From Onchocerca volvulus (taxonomy: Eukaryota > Nematoda > Chromadorea > Rhabditida > Onchocercidae): DNA of 64,000 bases. The stretch covers positions 7,688,001 through 7,752,000 of the forward strand of contig HG738137.1 of assembly GCA_000499405.2 (NCBI GenBank), read 5' to 3'. The notes under the pieces were generated by a model. It made no database searches. It saw only the letters and a list, made by a program, of their open reading frames with translations, and was not told the DNA's origin. Of the stretch, positions 38,601 through 50,761 are shown piece after piece (position 1 is the first letter of the stretch; each line of letters opens with the position of its first letter). The translations under genes and the position numbers were made by a program.

Positions 38601-41600
38601 TGTTCTATATGGACAAAATATATATCATTCAAGAAGTACATTGTTGTTGTTGTCTTTTTCTAAGAAGTTCAAACAAACAAATAAAGAAGAAGTTCAAACA
38701 AACAAATAAATTAATTTATAAATTTCATGTCCTACTTAATAACTCTGAAATTGACTGCAAGCAATATCAGCTATACGTTTCGAGAAGTATACAATAACTC
38801 ACAAAATTATGAATTTCGAAAAATGGTGAAGAAAGTAAACGAAGAGCTGAAATTTGACACAATTGGTATGAATCATCCAAACAATATATTATACGACAAA
38901 TCTGTTCCTCTGTTGGTCTCAGTTTTGATGACAAGAACTTGAAAAATATATCTGAAAAATTATTTAAAATCATCAAACCCGTGATCAAATTTGGAAAACT
39001 TAAATTCAAATCACCAAACAGTTCGACTGGCACATCAAATATATACCTATAGCAGAAAATACTTAAATATAACCGACATAGAAAACCAGATTTAGACGAT
39101 TTTATTGCAGACAATTATAGAAAAAGACTAATAGGTATACCAAATCGGAAAGAATTTTCAGCAAGAAGTAAGTTAAGACAGATTGCACAACCTAAAGTGA
39201 TATTTACTGACTGATCAGCCTAATAATTTGAACTAATAAAAATAAATAATAATATGCACGTAGCTGTTCAACTAGTGATGGAAGAAATATTTAAAGATTG
39301 AAGTCCTAGAAAGAGAGAGAGAAAGAAAGACTTATGCAGTTAACTACTACTTCGTTGTTTCAAATCTACTGAATTTGAATTTTTAAATTGAATTTGATTT
39401 GAAACAAGTACCTTTATCATCATTAACTAAATAGTTCTCCAGAAAAAGATATTCCAACATTTGAAGAGCCATTATACGTCTGCTGAAGTTTGCGTACTGA
39501 ATTAAATTTTGAAAACATAAATCACTCAACCAGCAGATGAAATCCACATACGATTTTACTTTGCCTTCATCACTGCCATTTTTCAGAATATTTTGTCCAT
39601 TTTCACGAATACGAATCAGTACCTGAATTATACAAATTTCATAAACAAGAAGAAATTTATTCATTATATGACGTTATGATGAAATTCCTTTTAGCTAAGG
39701 TTTGACTGCAATAAAGAATGCATAGATCATAAAAATATGTTTTGTATAAAAGTATATTATAAAAAAATTTGTTTATAATATGTTTAAAATATGTTTTTAG
39801 GAAATAAAGAAAAAAACATGAAAATATGTTTTTTGGAAACATGTTTTTTTTCAACTGACTTTAATTAAATATCAATCCTTTATAATTTTTCTTAATTTAA
39901 AATAGCAACAATATTTCATCTTTTGAACTAGGTATAAAGAACACTTGAATTAAGATCAACAAAAATATACTTTACTAAATCCTTCAAGACTGTATAATTA
40001 AGAGCCTAATAGTGTATCCAGTTAAACCATCACTGAATACTGTGCAAGCCAAATAAATTTCGGTTGCTTATAAATGTACTAAGAAGTTAATACACCAGAT
40101 AAACAATAAAAATGAAATAGTGCATTGACAGTGAGTGTCTACCTTTTTCAAGCTAGTCAGTACTGTCAATCTAATAGCTGGTGATTGTTCGGCCATATTC
40201 GTCACCAAGAAGCATTTACATAGTAACAGCTGGCGGCTGGAAATTGGCGCTGCTAACTTAGGATGGTCACAAATCAGATTCCAAGCCATTAAACGAATCT
40301 AAATATCAAATTTTACGAAGAATTAACCAGAAGCAAGTCTCTGATTACGATCAATATTCCATCATTAATATCGATCATCACTTAATAAAGAATGCTATAG
40401 TTTGGAGTATAAAATTCTATTTCATATTTATTTTTTATTTTTAAGAGATGAGCAAGGCATCTAGCGAAGCAGCTAATAAACAAGTAATTCATAAGGATTC
40501 ATTATTGGAGATAACGAAATAATATTCTATGATTTTTTTTTTCATGCAAAATTACTGTTTGCGAAATGAATTAAAAATCTCATGTTTTTTACCCGTGTAG
40601 TGGCATTTAATAGCGCAGAAATCACCACACTTTCATCAATGAATGAAGTCCATTCCAGAATATTTCCGTTCCCTTTCTGGTGAAAAAGACAAAATTTTGC
40701 AATATAAAGTAATGTTTCGAGATTGTCTGTAATGTGCGCACAATCTGCAATTTTTAAATCTCTGCTCTCAATTTCTTCAATTACCCAGTTATTTGGAATC
40801 ATTTACAGTCATTTGCTCAGTATTAAACGTATTTTCAAATTTACGCTCCTTAATTTTATGATTATTAAAGCAGTCACAGTAAAATTATCTTTCTCTAAAA
40901 TCTACACTGAATATATTTGAAAATAATCAGAAATGAAAGATTGTGAGAAAAGCAAACCTGCTTGAAATATTTTCAATTCTTCAACTACCCAGTTCAAAAG
41001 CAGAGGATTTTTTGAAAATTCAGGCAGCAATCGCTCCTGAACAGCACTACGAATCGCTTTGACGGGTGACTGAAGTGATGCGTACAATAAATTACTGTGC
41101 AGTTGAAGTCGATCTGATTTGTCGAAATTTTTAATAACATCGAAAGCAATAATCTCGCTAACCTGTGATAATGAATTATGTAGAACGGGACTACATAAAT
41201 ACAAGCAAAAAACATGTTGCTTCTAAAATATTTGCACATTATTTGTATTATGGTTTCACAGGCATAAATTCCTCAAAATCCTTATATGGAAAGCAAATAT
41301 TTACTAAAAAATATAATAAAGAAGATCTAAACATTGAATTTTTAAAAATTCGTAATATTGTTTGCTTACCACAGCAACTAGAGTTGGATTTGATAATGAA
41401 TTATATAACTCGTTACAAAAATTATCCGTAAGACTTTCCGAAAATGATGCCACCATTTTACTATATGCCAACTGAAAAATACTAATCAAGACAAGGCAAT
41501 AATATTGAATAAAAAATTTTATCATAATTATGCTTAAATTAACTAATAAAAAAAAATAAATTCCCGACCAAAAAGCAGTTCTAGAACAGAACATTTTTCA

Positions 41601-42551
41601 AGGTAATATATAAACATTAAAAAAAAAAAAAAAAAAAAAACTAATAAATTCTTCAAAAACTGCTTAATTCAAAAATGAATTCTGCAGATTTAATGGAAAA
41701 CGAAATTTTTGAAAGAAACATACGATACATCGATAACGACTGCGGCAAGATGACGGTGAATCAATTAGGAATTTCCCAACATTTTTAGCCCATGAAGGAA
41801 GAAGGTCTTTCGACAAGCATTTTGTAAGATGCAATTTCATTAGCGATTCAAAAATGCTGACACAGTCATGACAAACCGCCTCCGAAACATAATCCCAGAA
41901 TCTGCAGACAAAGTCGAACAGTTTATCTTCCACGCATTCCCTCAATAACCATTCTTCTTCTCTGAAACACATGCAAATTTTATCTTTAATTTTCGGCTAA
42001 TTCCTCAGTTGAATTTTTCATGATAAAAACTGTCAATTTATACAGTTCATTTTCAGAAGAGTTTCAAATGCTAAACTTGCTTCAATACAATCATCAATCT
42101 CGCCAATGCTCTTGATGTATCTAACATTGCTCTTGCGTTACTGGAATGTCTGAAAAGATCAATTTATTAGCAATATTTGATAATCTTTAAATGTTTAGAT
42201 CTTGACTGCCAATTGGTACAGATGCTTTTAATTTAATAATTATGCCGTTATTTTATGCAGTTATTTTCACTGCTTTGTCCTTCTTACTCTGACATTGTTA
42301 CTTTGGTCATTTGGCTATTAATTTCAAAATCAATAAAAGATATTGTTTGTATGGGATTTTAATTTTTAAAATTACTTTTGAGAGAAATGTAACAATGTCG
42401 GAATGCATGCGTCCACCAGGAAGCATTCATGTTCAGTGCAGCATGTTTGAAACCAATCTCCGGTCGATCTCCGAAAAAGAAAAGCAAAGTCGGAAATCGA
42501 CGATGCATTTTTCAAATTATAGCATTTCGATCTTCCACTTTCAACAGTCAT
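32697..42551 (-). CDS. THADA / Trm732 homologue (DUF2428, ARM-like repeats)
   Basis: Large alpha-helical repeat protein. Yeast Trm732 partners the methyltransferase Trm7 for 2'-O-methylation of tRNA position 32; animal THADA is linked to energy metabolism. Exons: 42551-42376, 42149-42126, 41961-41724, 41471-41370, 41162-40958, 40774-40593, 40298-40143, 39622-39412, 39046-38803, 38470-38199, 38152-38081, 38000-37861, 37705-37620, 37334-37100, 36731-36575, 36261-36010, 35620-35380, 35163-35080, 35020-34864, 34526-34343, 34143-33974, 33838-33738, 33525-33377, 33302-33229, 32933-32697; about 1,380 residues (human about 1,950). DUF2428 hallmarks: APVVNSMSPEGFVPDE, ASCWRSHKY, LCATRRSAGLPQLI, VHNINIMRAIF, SWAVRSAASQLFAALINR and EFFTRFPLLYD. 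The ATG at 42551 is two bases after an acceptor AG, so it is probably trans-spliced. Exon 2 is the least certain. Three junctions miss frame by one base (see findings). Confidence 0.92.
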
Positions 42552-43087
42552 CCTATAATAAAGTTATGCCATACAAATCATTCACTGCAATGTAATTTAT
42601 GATGCTCACATCGAGTCCTACAATAGATTCAGATCACACCCACCAAATCCTACGACAGACTCAGGCGACACCCGCCAAATCGTCCTGAGTGAATCCACTA
42701 GCGGCAATTTCTATTGAAAAACTGCCGGCAAACTTATTTGACCTGCTGAGCAACTGATTTTTTTTCGATGGGCCGTATTTTCGTAATCTTTATGAATTTT
42801 GATTGACTATCTGTGATTTCGAAAAGTTCTTACGAATTATGATCTCTTATAAAAATCTCTGAATTTTAGAAAAATCAGGAGAACTGTCCAGATCATTGAT
42901 GGACTATCTGAATAGCTGAATAATTTGACAAATGACTGAATGACTTAGTGTATAGATTGATCTTACATTATGTATTCAGACTTATTATTTTAATTTTTAT
43001 ATTGTATAATCTAATCTTTCCATCTGTTCATCTTAGTCATATCATTTATCAGTAGTTAAATTTCACTCAACGAGGTATTTCAGGAAA
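42552..43087. promoter_or_regulatory. Divergent promoter region THADA / DHFR
   Basis: The start codons of the THADA-like gene (minus, 42551) and DHFR (plus, 43088) are 536 bases apart and point away from each other. Both have acceptor-like sequences just upstream of the ATG (TTATTATAG and GTATTTCAG), so mature 5' ends are probably trans-spliced and true transcription starts lie within this interval. I saw no convincing TATA box or other named site. Confidence 0.5.
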
Positions 43088-44192
43088 ATGATGGTCATAA
43101 CTATCCCTATGAATATAATTGTTGCCATGGATAGCTGTGGAGGAATTGGACGAAATGGTGACTTGCCATGGCGTCTACCTGCGGAATTAGCTCGATTTGG
43201 CAAACTGACCACGTCAACAAGGGACAGTAATAAGAAGAATGCCGTGATAATGGGACGAAAGGTTTGGGAAAGTATTCCACCTAAGTTTAGACCATTGAAA
43301 AATCGTTTAAACATCGTCCTCAGTACATCGGTAAAAACTCATTTTTGCTCATTTTTCATCATTCTAATTTTATTTCTGAAAGTGAAAACAATGTAAATTG
43401 TGTTTAAGCGGAAGGGAAGACTATGCTAGTTTCTCTGATCTTTCGCATGACTCAATCCTTCCAACTCCTTGTGAACTATTAAAAGCTGGAATTTCATCTG
43501 CATCTATCAGTTAATTGGTTTTTTTGACCAATTTTATTGTGATATCTTTGCGAAATTCACTATAATAACAATAGTTATTCACTGCTTATCTTATTTAAAC
43601 TTCCGAAAAGAATAAATTATAGATGATCAGTTGCAATTAAATTTTCAGCAGAAATTGCTTTTCTAAGCTTCGTTCAATAAGATTTACTTTAATTTAAAAA
43701 GTAGATGAAATTATAATCTCTTTTTCATCACCATTTTTATAGATGGAAGAAGTAATAGACAAGAATATAATAGTAGCTCGAAGCTTTGAAAGTGCAGTTA
43801 CTCTACTGCAAAATATGGAGAATATTGAGACGATATGGAATATTGGTGGTCGAGCTGTTTATGAATTAGGACTCAGTTCACCACTTCTACATCAGGCAAT
43901 TTTTTTACTGCTAGTTTCAAAATTTCAGCTTTTTAAACACCAATTCTAGTGTGAATTGCGGTATTTTTATGCTTTTGTTAGGTTCAATTCATAATTATTT
44001 CTTCTCTAATACATAGAAATTTTGCAGCTCTACATCACTCGTGTGGAAGGCGATTTTCAGGCAGATGTCTTCTTCCCTGAAGTGGATTACAGTCGCTTCA
44101 TAAAAAGTACAGAATCGGAAGAGGTACACGAGGAGAATAATATCAAATATAAATATGAAGTATACACTATTAAAACAGATGCAACCGCTTAA
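43088..44192 (+). CDS. dhfr: Dihydrofolate reductase
   Basis: This enzyme reduces dihydrofolate to tetrahydrofolate with NADPH, feeding thymidylate and purine synthesis, and is the target of antifolates. Three exons: 43088-43330, 43743-43895, 44028-44192, giving 186 residues, the normal size. Landmarks: [21 protein letters not shown] (8-28), with the catalytic acidic residue expected at Glu33 (RLPAE); [20 protein letters not shown] for the NADPH site; [18 protein letters not shown] (second glycine pair); and the C-terminal DVFFPEVD with KYKYEVY. The second intron appears to use a GC donor (CATCAG|GCAATT) and a normal TTTTGCAG acceptor. A downstream GT (CTGCTA|GTTTCA) would also keep frame but would insert six hydrophobic residues where DHFRs have none. 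Start: two adjacent ATGs; the first follows the acceptor GTATTTCAG. Confidence 0.97.
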
Positions 44193-45513
44193 TACTCTGA
44201 TTCTCTGAAAAGCTATACTTTTGTTGACTGGCAGTCTTTTCTTTCCATTTACTTTGCTCTCAGCAAAGTGTTCAAGTGATTTTTCATGTTATAAATTGCT
44301 CTTTATATGTAAATAGATTTACGCTAATTATATAAAGTGCGTGAGTGCAAAGTACTGTAACATTACAATAGACAGTTTATGAAAAGACAAAGTCAGAAAA
44401 TGGCTTTTATTAAAATTGTATTATTTTATTACTAATGTTATTGATCAAAGAGGGGAAGAAAGATTGCTTGAAATATTGAAGAATATGCATATAGTTAAAT
44501 ATGTTCAAGAATTTCATTTCAAATACTCAGTACTCGGAGATGCAAAATTATACTTTACTGAGATGAATTTAAGAAAGATCGTTTAGTTCAATTTTGCAGA
44601 AATGTAAATATTTGAGTATCTAAAATATCGCTACATTTGCTGCAATTTTTTTTTGTAAATTCTTGGAAGAACATTGTTTTCATTATGCATGTTGCAACAT
44701 TTAATTACATGCACAGAATATTCGCAGGTTCCTAACTTCATTTTGAAAATATTAATATTTTTCCGAAAAACAATATTTTTTTCTGTTGAATAAAATTCCA
44801 TGCGTATTTATTGTATCTTCAAATTACCGAATTTTTTTTCTTGTATTAATGAATCGATTTTGTATCTCTCTTGATTAATGATCGTAAAAGTAACTGTCGT
44901 TCGATGACTAATATATTTTGAGATTGTGTCACTATGGCATTTGCTCTAGAGCACTGAAAACCGAAAAAAACATCATGAATGAAATGAAGAAATTTATTTT
45001 CTTTTTAAAGCCCAATATTTTATTTTTAAACCCCAGGAATTGTTGAATGGACAATGTGTACAGCATGTGCGACATAGTACTACCAAAGATATTCCATAAC
45101 TGAAAACTTGGAGTGTTCCTTTGTTTCTTCGGGAGTCATGAAAACTAATCCCGCATCCTCCTTTGGAGGTCACCGAGAGGGCAAAGTGCTGTACGGCATA
45201 TCTTATTGGAGATTATCTCATTCTAATTATCAGTAGGTGCTAGGGCTGCTGTGCAATTTTTTGTTCTCAGTATTTGATCGAATATTGTGAAGAGTGAAGA
45301 GTGAGGGATTTCTGTATGAACTACCTAATTTGAATGAATTTTTTTTTCTATTAAATTATTTCTTGAAAAGATTCGTTAGATTCAGGTCGATTTTGTACAG
45401 TGAATTTGATCGATAATCGAAGTTGATTGATAATCAAAACAAAGCATGAATTTGCTTTTGTGAAACAAGCCTTATCATTTATTGCAGCTTTCTTTTACAG
45501 AAATTTCATTGAC
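44193..45513. other. Intergenic region DHFR to ZCCHC-like gene
   Basis: This 1.3 kb holds the DHFR 3' UTR and the upstream region of the next gene. A somewhat GC-rich patch at about 45040-45240 contains short inverted pieces (TGTACAGCATGTGC near 45054 against GTGCTGTACGGCAT near 45187, and CCTCCTTTGGAGG). No exon is visible. Confidence 0.5.
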
Positions 45514-47976
45514 ATGGTGGGTAGAAAAAAGCGGACTACTTGTACAAAGAATCATTTTGCTGAGGTAAATGTAAGTTTTATGGCTTTTTTTCTCGATGGT
45601 AATTATTGTTTATTGAAGAACAACCTATTGATCTAAATGTATTTTGCGCGATATTCTTTCCATTTCTATGTCATTTATATACGAAAGAGATTTTAATAAG
45701 ATATTATCTCATTCCAGACTTCATTATCATTTATGTTTATATCATATGTTAGGATGTTTCTTGTATTTGCAGCAGTAGATATATTTTGCAATGAACTGAA
45801 TTAGAAAAAAGATAGAAGTTTGGTAAAAAATCTCTTAATAAAACATATGTAGTATGACGGAAAATTGACATTGCAAAAAATATTATACACAAAAAAGAAC
45901 AATGCTGAATGATGTCTTCGATATTTTTGATAAAACGAAGTTGAATTTTACACTTCAAAACTACCAAGTGAAATATGTTTGGATGTTTTCGTCTTAATCC
46001 ATGTTTATTTAACTTATATTTTTTATTATCATTCTGGGATTTTTCTGCTTTTTTCAAGAGCATGGGATTTTTCTAAAATTTCTTCGTATCTTAATGATAT
46101 TTTTTACCCAACAAATATTTATAAAATACAATTTGATAGGGTGTGCAACAATATAATACCGATGATTTTGGACATAATAGCACTTATCGTGGTCAATTTT
46201 CGAACGTTAACAATGTGTGTCATAATGGGAGTCTTGCGGATTCCGAGTATCCCACTATGACGACAACTTTTCATCGTAAATCAAAGCAGTACAATAATCA
46301 TTCCTCTCATAAGAATCAACAAAATGCTGTCAACAATAACACCGCGGTAATTTTTATCAAAATCACTATCGTCTAGCGTAGCAAAGTGAAAAGAATCCTT
46401 TAACTTCTGATTGTAACTCTTTCAAAAGATACATATGCACTGTGCAGTTGTATTTAACGAATAAATTAACCACTTTGTACAAAATAATGGCAATCCTAAT
46501 ATTGCTAGTGGCTTATACCAGATCATTGTAATGGGAAAAATATAGCTTGCTAGGTAATGTTTCACTTGTAATTCCAGGTAAATATGAATGGAAATTGCAT
46601 TCCAAGAAGTGCAAGTCGGGGAACTAGTTCAGCATCCGTTGGTAGTATTGTTTCAGCCGATCCAGATGAGGATGGCTTTTTATCAGGGTCAGGTCAAGAA
46701 ATTGAATCTGAAGATTTAAGATGCATCGAAAAACGAAGCGTAGCATTGATGACCGAAAAAGAGTCAAATTGCTCCGTAAGTACCCAGACAGGTAAAAATT
46801 TTTTTGTCTTCAAAATCAACTCTGCGTTTAGAACTATTCTTGTCGTTTAAAGCTTTTTTTTTTTTTTTTTTTTTTTTTTAGAAAAAGAATTTGAATTTTT
46901 AACAATTTTCCTTTGAAAATTACTGTCCATATTGCAATTGTCCCAATGGTAAAACTAAATACTTTGCTGCTTTTGTAAATTCATTTCATCATTTTATTGC
47001 TTGCATGTTATATGCACAATTTTAATTTTAAGTTGATGGTGCTGACTCAGATCTCCTGTTAGCAATGTGCAAAATGAAGCATTGGCAACGAGTTGAAGCT
47101 ATTGCGGAGGTGATCCAATGTTTAAATGCTTATGAGCAAAGGTTAATAAATAGATTCATTCACATCTGATTTATTAAATGATGGCTGGTTTGCCAGCTAG
47201 CAATATTGGGTTCAAATAGTAATGCCTGGTCGTTCCGAATTATTAGATATTCCCGACTGAACTCGTCTTATGTTTTATTTGAATTTTTGAGAAAATTATG
47301 TTTTGTTTTATTCTGCTAGGATGATTAATACTTTAGATTATTCGACACAGTTTGTTTTTGTTATGGAACTTTTTATCAAATTGTACTATTCAATTCACTC
47401 AGCAGTTATTCGCATAGAACTAAATGAGTTAGATGAGCTTAACTATGAACCATTTTAAAGTTTATTTATGACAGACAGGTAATTACAATGCATTATTCAT
47501 TCCACCAAAATTGTTTTTCTTTTCTGTTTGTCCGAATTATATCTTTTTATTTACAGATACATAGGATCATGCGTGGAAACGGCTGTGCGCTCAAAATCAT
47601 TATATTTACGTCAGTATGAACTACGGTATAATGATGCTAATTTCTTACAAAATTTCGTAGAATCAGCATCATATAGTCGACTTGTGGAGCTTGCTTTTCC
47701 GATCTTGTGCCTTTTACATTCTACGAATCGCCCAGCAGCTACCGCTTATATGCGGTTTGTTCCTTTCCAGTCATCCATTTTCGTTTTTACTTTGTTGGAT
47801 CAGATGTCTATTTTTTTAATTTCATGTGTTTGAACGACAAATTATTCATCCATTCAAATAATTCATGTTATTTTAGGCTAATAGATCGACTATATGATGA
47901 ATTTACTATTGCGTGTTCTAACAAATCGCCTTTCGAAAAGGAGGAAATGTTGGATTCGGTTAGAACTGTCTTTTTT

Positions 47977-48011
<35 letters not shown>

Positions 48012-50761
48012 CAGAAAAGCTTACGAATTAATTTTCTAAATCCAAGCAAAAAATTTGTACATTTTCTAGGTATTTTTTTTTCTAGATCAGGGTATTTTTT
48101 TGAGCAGATTTTAATTCTCATCGGAATGAATGAGATTTTACTGTAGGATAGATTTTTAAGAACTAAACTGAAGGCCATAGTTATATTCCTAGAGGTAGGG
48201 AAGTGAGGAGAGCATATAAATATGGTAGCTTCCAGAATGAGATATAATCCTGGTATGTTTGCTCATTTAGTACTTTTATATGGATGTAGATATTGTTTAT
48301 TTTCAGTTGCTTATGGCAGTTTCTGCAGCGCATCATCATGCAGCTTTCTCTGTGGAGCATAAAATCAGGCTTGAAAATATTCGAACATACTTGGAGACTT
48401 TGTTACCTCAACCGACTACACCGATTGAGAAACAGGTGGTCCATATACACTAACAACATTTTTCCTATCATTGGATATAATCAGCGCTTGATAATGAATG
48501 TTTAAATTGTGCACAACTAAATAGTCAAATCTTCGTGGTATTAAGGTGTTAGCTTTATGCTTCTATTTATTTTGTAAATCATAATCAGTTCCTTTCTGTC
48601 ACCTTTTTCATGAATTTTGAAATTGATGTGCACCTCATATATTTTGAAAATTCCACATATAGCTTAAACTAGATACATATTATTCTCTTGAATTTGCAAA
48701 CGAGGTATATGGTTGTAAGATCGGATTACAAATCTCGTGACCGTATCCATTTTGCAGAGTTGTAAGGCTTCTACATCTGAAAATGACGATGTACCAATTG
48801 TCATATCTCGTTTAGACGCTGAAGTTACGAATGACGATTCTTCTCCGAATATATTTTCGATAGCTGTACAGCTTTCTTTTTTTTTTTTTTTTTGATCATA
48901 AAAAGCACTTAAGCTTCTTGCATATTTTTAATCATCTTTGCCACAGTACTAATAATGATAAAGCAGTTTATTATAGACATAGTCTTTAAAGTATAATTTT
49001 TTTAACGCTGTGCTAAAGCAGTTTGATCGTATTCCTTTTCAGATCGAATGGAGTGATATGAAAACATCGTATATTGTTAGGACGGCTGATCAAATCGCTG
49101 ATTTGCATAATCGTTTATTGGATAGTTTTCCGAGTGAAGCAGGAGCTCAAACGGGAAATCCGCGCGTTCTCCCATATCTCAATCGTTCACAGCCTAATTC
49201 TATTTTGGGCTACATTCGGTAATTTATTAGACTTTTTATGGTCGACAAAAAGTCAAGATTTACAGAACTTTGGAAATCTAATGAAGAGCTAATTCGGTAA
49301 AATTTTTTATCAGAATATATAAAATGTGTATAAAAGTCTTTCAAGGCTAGTTACTTAGAGATTTGAAAACCTTAACTTTGGTCGTTTTGCAGTGCAGTCA
49401 TTGCCAGACGATTCTGTTGAAGTTACTAATTTAGAATTTTTTGCAGTGCACTGCCAGATCTTCCAGCTCGTGTATTGGTTTGCCCAATAGTACGTGATTT
49501 CTTTTATCCATCTCGATTAGGAAGCTGTTCACTTTCATCCACTCCTCAGTCATTGATATCGCGTTCCTTGCCTTCTCTTACTGATTTGAAAGTAAGATTA
49601 ATATTTTTTATTCATCACAATCTTTTTAAGAAAAAATGATTCTGTCATTTAATCTTATTCCAGAGAAAAAGAATTGCTCAGAAATTCAGTCGCGCAACTA
49701 TAGAATATATATATATATATATCGTTTTTTCAGTAAATTATATGTCATTTATATATTATCATTTGTCTATGAAACGTTATGAAGAAGAGTTAACTTTTTT
49801 AAAACTTTTGCCAATTAAGACGATAGATATGAAACTTAACACTCTCCTGTCTTTCATTTTAATGTTTATTTCCCTAGTTCAAAACCCACCTTTCATAAGG
49901 TAGGTTGTGGACTAGGGAAATAAATATTTTTTTTTTTAAATTATTAAAATCATTTTTTCTATTTCCAGAAGCCTCCAATAAGCAGTAACACTCCTTCGCC
50001 ATCTAATCCACCTTTACCCGAAACACCTGTGTGTCATCCATTATCTGTCACATTTTTACCTGTTACAACTGTTTGTTCTGCTGGTATGATGGGTTGTACC
50101 AGCGTAGCCTGTCCACCATTTTCAATGACAAACGTACCTCCGCCACCCCGTGGTCCACTTTTATCACTGGCGCGGCCACTATCACTGTTAGCTACTACAG
50201 CCAATGTCCCGGTTTATCCATCACTACTTTCGCTACCTCCAAATCCCAATGGATTATCATGTTGCAATTGTGCTGGACGTCATCCATTTGCATATTGTAC
50301 CCAGCCAACGATGCTACAAATTATTGCAAGTGGTAAGTTTTCAGGAGCCAATATTAAGTTAGAATGCTTAAAATAATTAATTTGTAGTCAGTATGAGATT
50401 TTGTCAATAAAATAAGCATGATGTGGAAGTATCATGCTTTTTCGAGCTACTTTTCTTTCGGAAAACAGAAAATAATAAGATTATTGATGATAATGGGTTT
50501 CAACAGAAAAAGCTTTACTTTTAGGTAGCAAATTGACAATTAAAAAGTTAGAGTTTTGGATTAAATTAAAAATAAATTGGTTCGAATCAATCAAATAAGA
50601 TTGCAGGTGAATATAAGATTGATTATAACAATATGACGACGACTATGAGTTCCACCATTCTCCCATCCGAGATGACGGGAAGTGTTGCGTCGATCAATAA
50701 TTCCGCTTTGCCACTATCAAAAAATTTTTCCACGCCACCACCGGCTCCAAATTCATACTGA
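45514..50761 (+). CDS. ZCCHC2/ZCCHC14-like protein with PX-like domain and CCHC knuckle
   Basis: Homologue of the ZCCHC2/ZCCHC14 family; ZCCHC14 recruits TENT4 poly(A) polymerases to RNA. Twelve exons: 45514-45564, 46140-46346, 46578-46791, 47033-47141, 47557-47754, 47877-47958, 48307-48435, 48758-48865, 49043-49218, 49447-49591, 49969-50332, 50607-50761; phases close, 645 residues. Residues about 158-330 match the conserved helical region (CLNAYEQRYIGSCVE, PILCLLHSTNRPAATAYMR, AVSAAHHHAAFSVEHK). Residues about 367-450 are PX-like (IEWSDMKTSYIVRT, LHNRLLDSFP). A Pro/Ser-rich region follows, then a zinc knuckle C571-C574-H578-C583. I do not see the SAM domain of vertebrate ZCCHC14, so it could be closer to ZCCHC2. 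The start follows an acceptor (CTTTTACAG) 13 bases upstream; the small first exon is less certain than the rest. Confidence 0.83.
49865..49924. repeat. 28-bp imperfect hairpin in ZCCHC-like intron 10
   Basis: Arms at 49865-49892 and 49897-49924 (outer end TTTATTTCCCTAGT) pair with three mismatches across a four-base loop. It looks like a tiny foldback insertion between exons 10 and 11 (about 45 bases before the latter). Confidence 0.75.

Noticed and set aside
42050..42135. Minus-strand coding-like frame (SIGEIDDCIEASLAFETLL) near the THADA 5' end
   Set aside because: It starts after an in-frame stop and its entry and exit phases fit neither neighbouring exon. The alternative small exon 42149-42126 closes the frame.
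50570..50610. GGTTCGAATCA resembling a tRNA B box
   Set aside because: No A box, acceptor stem or anticodon arm fits around it, and it sits at the acceptor of a ZCCHC-like exon.
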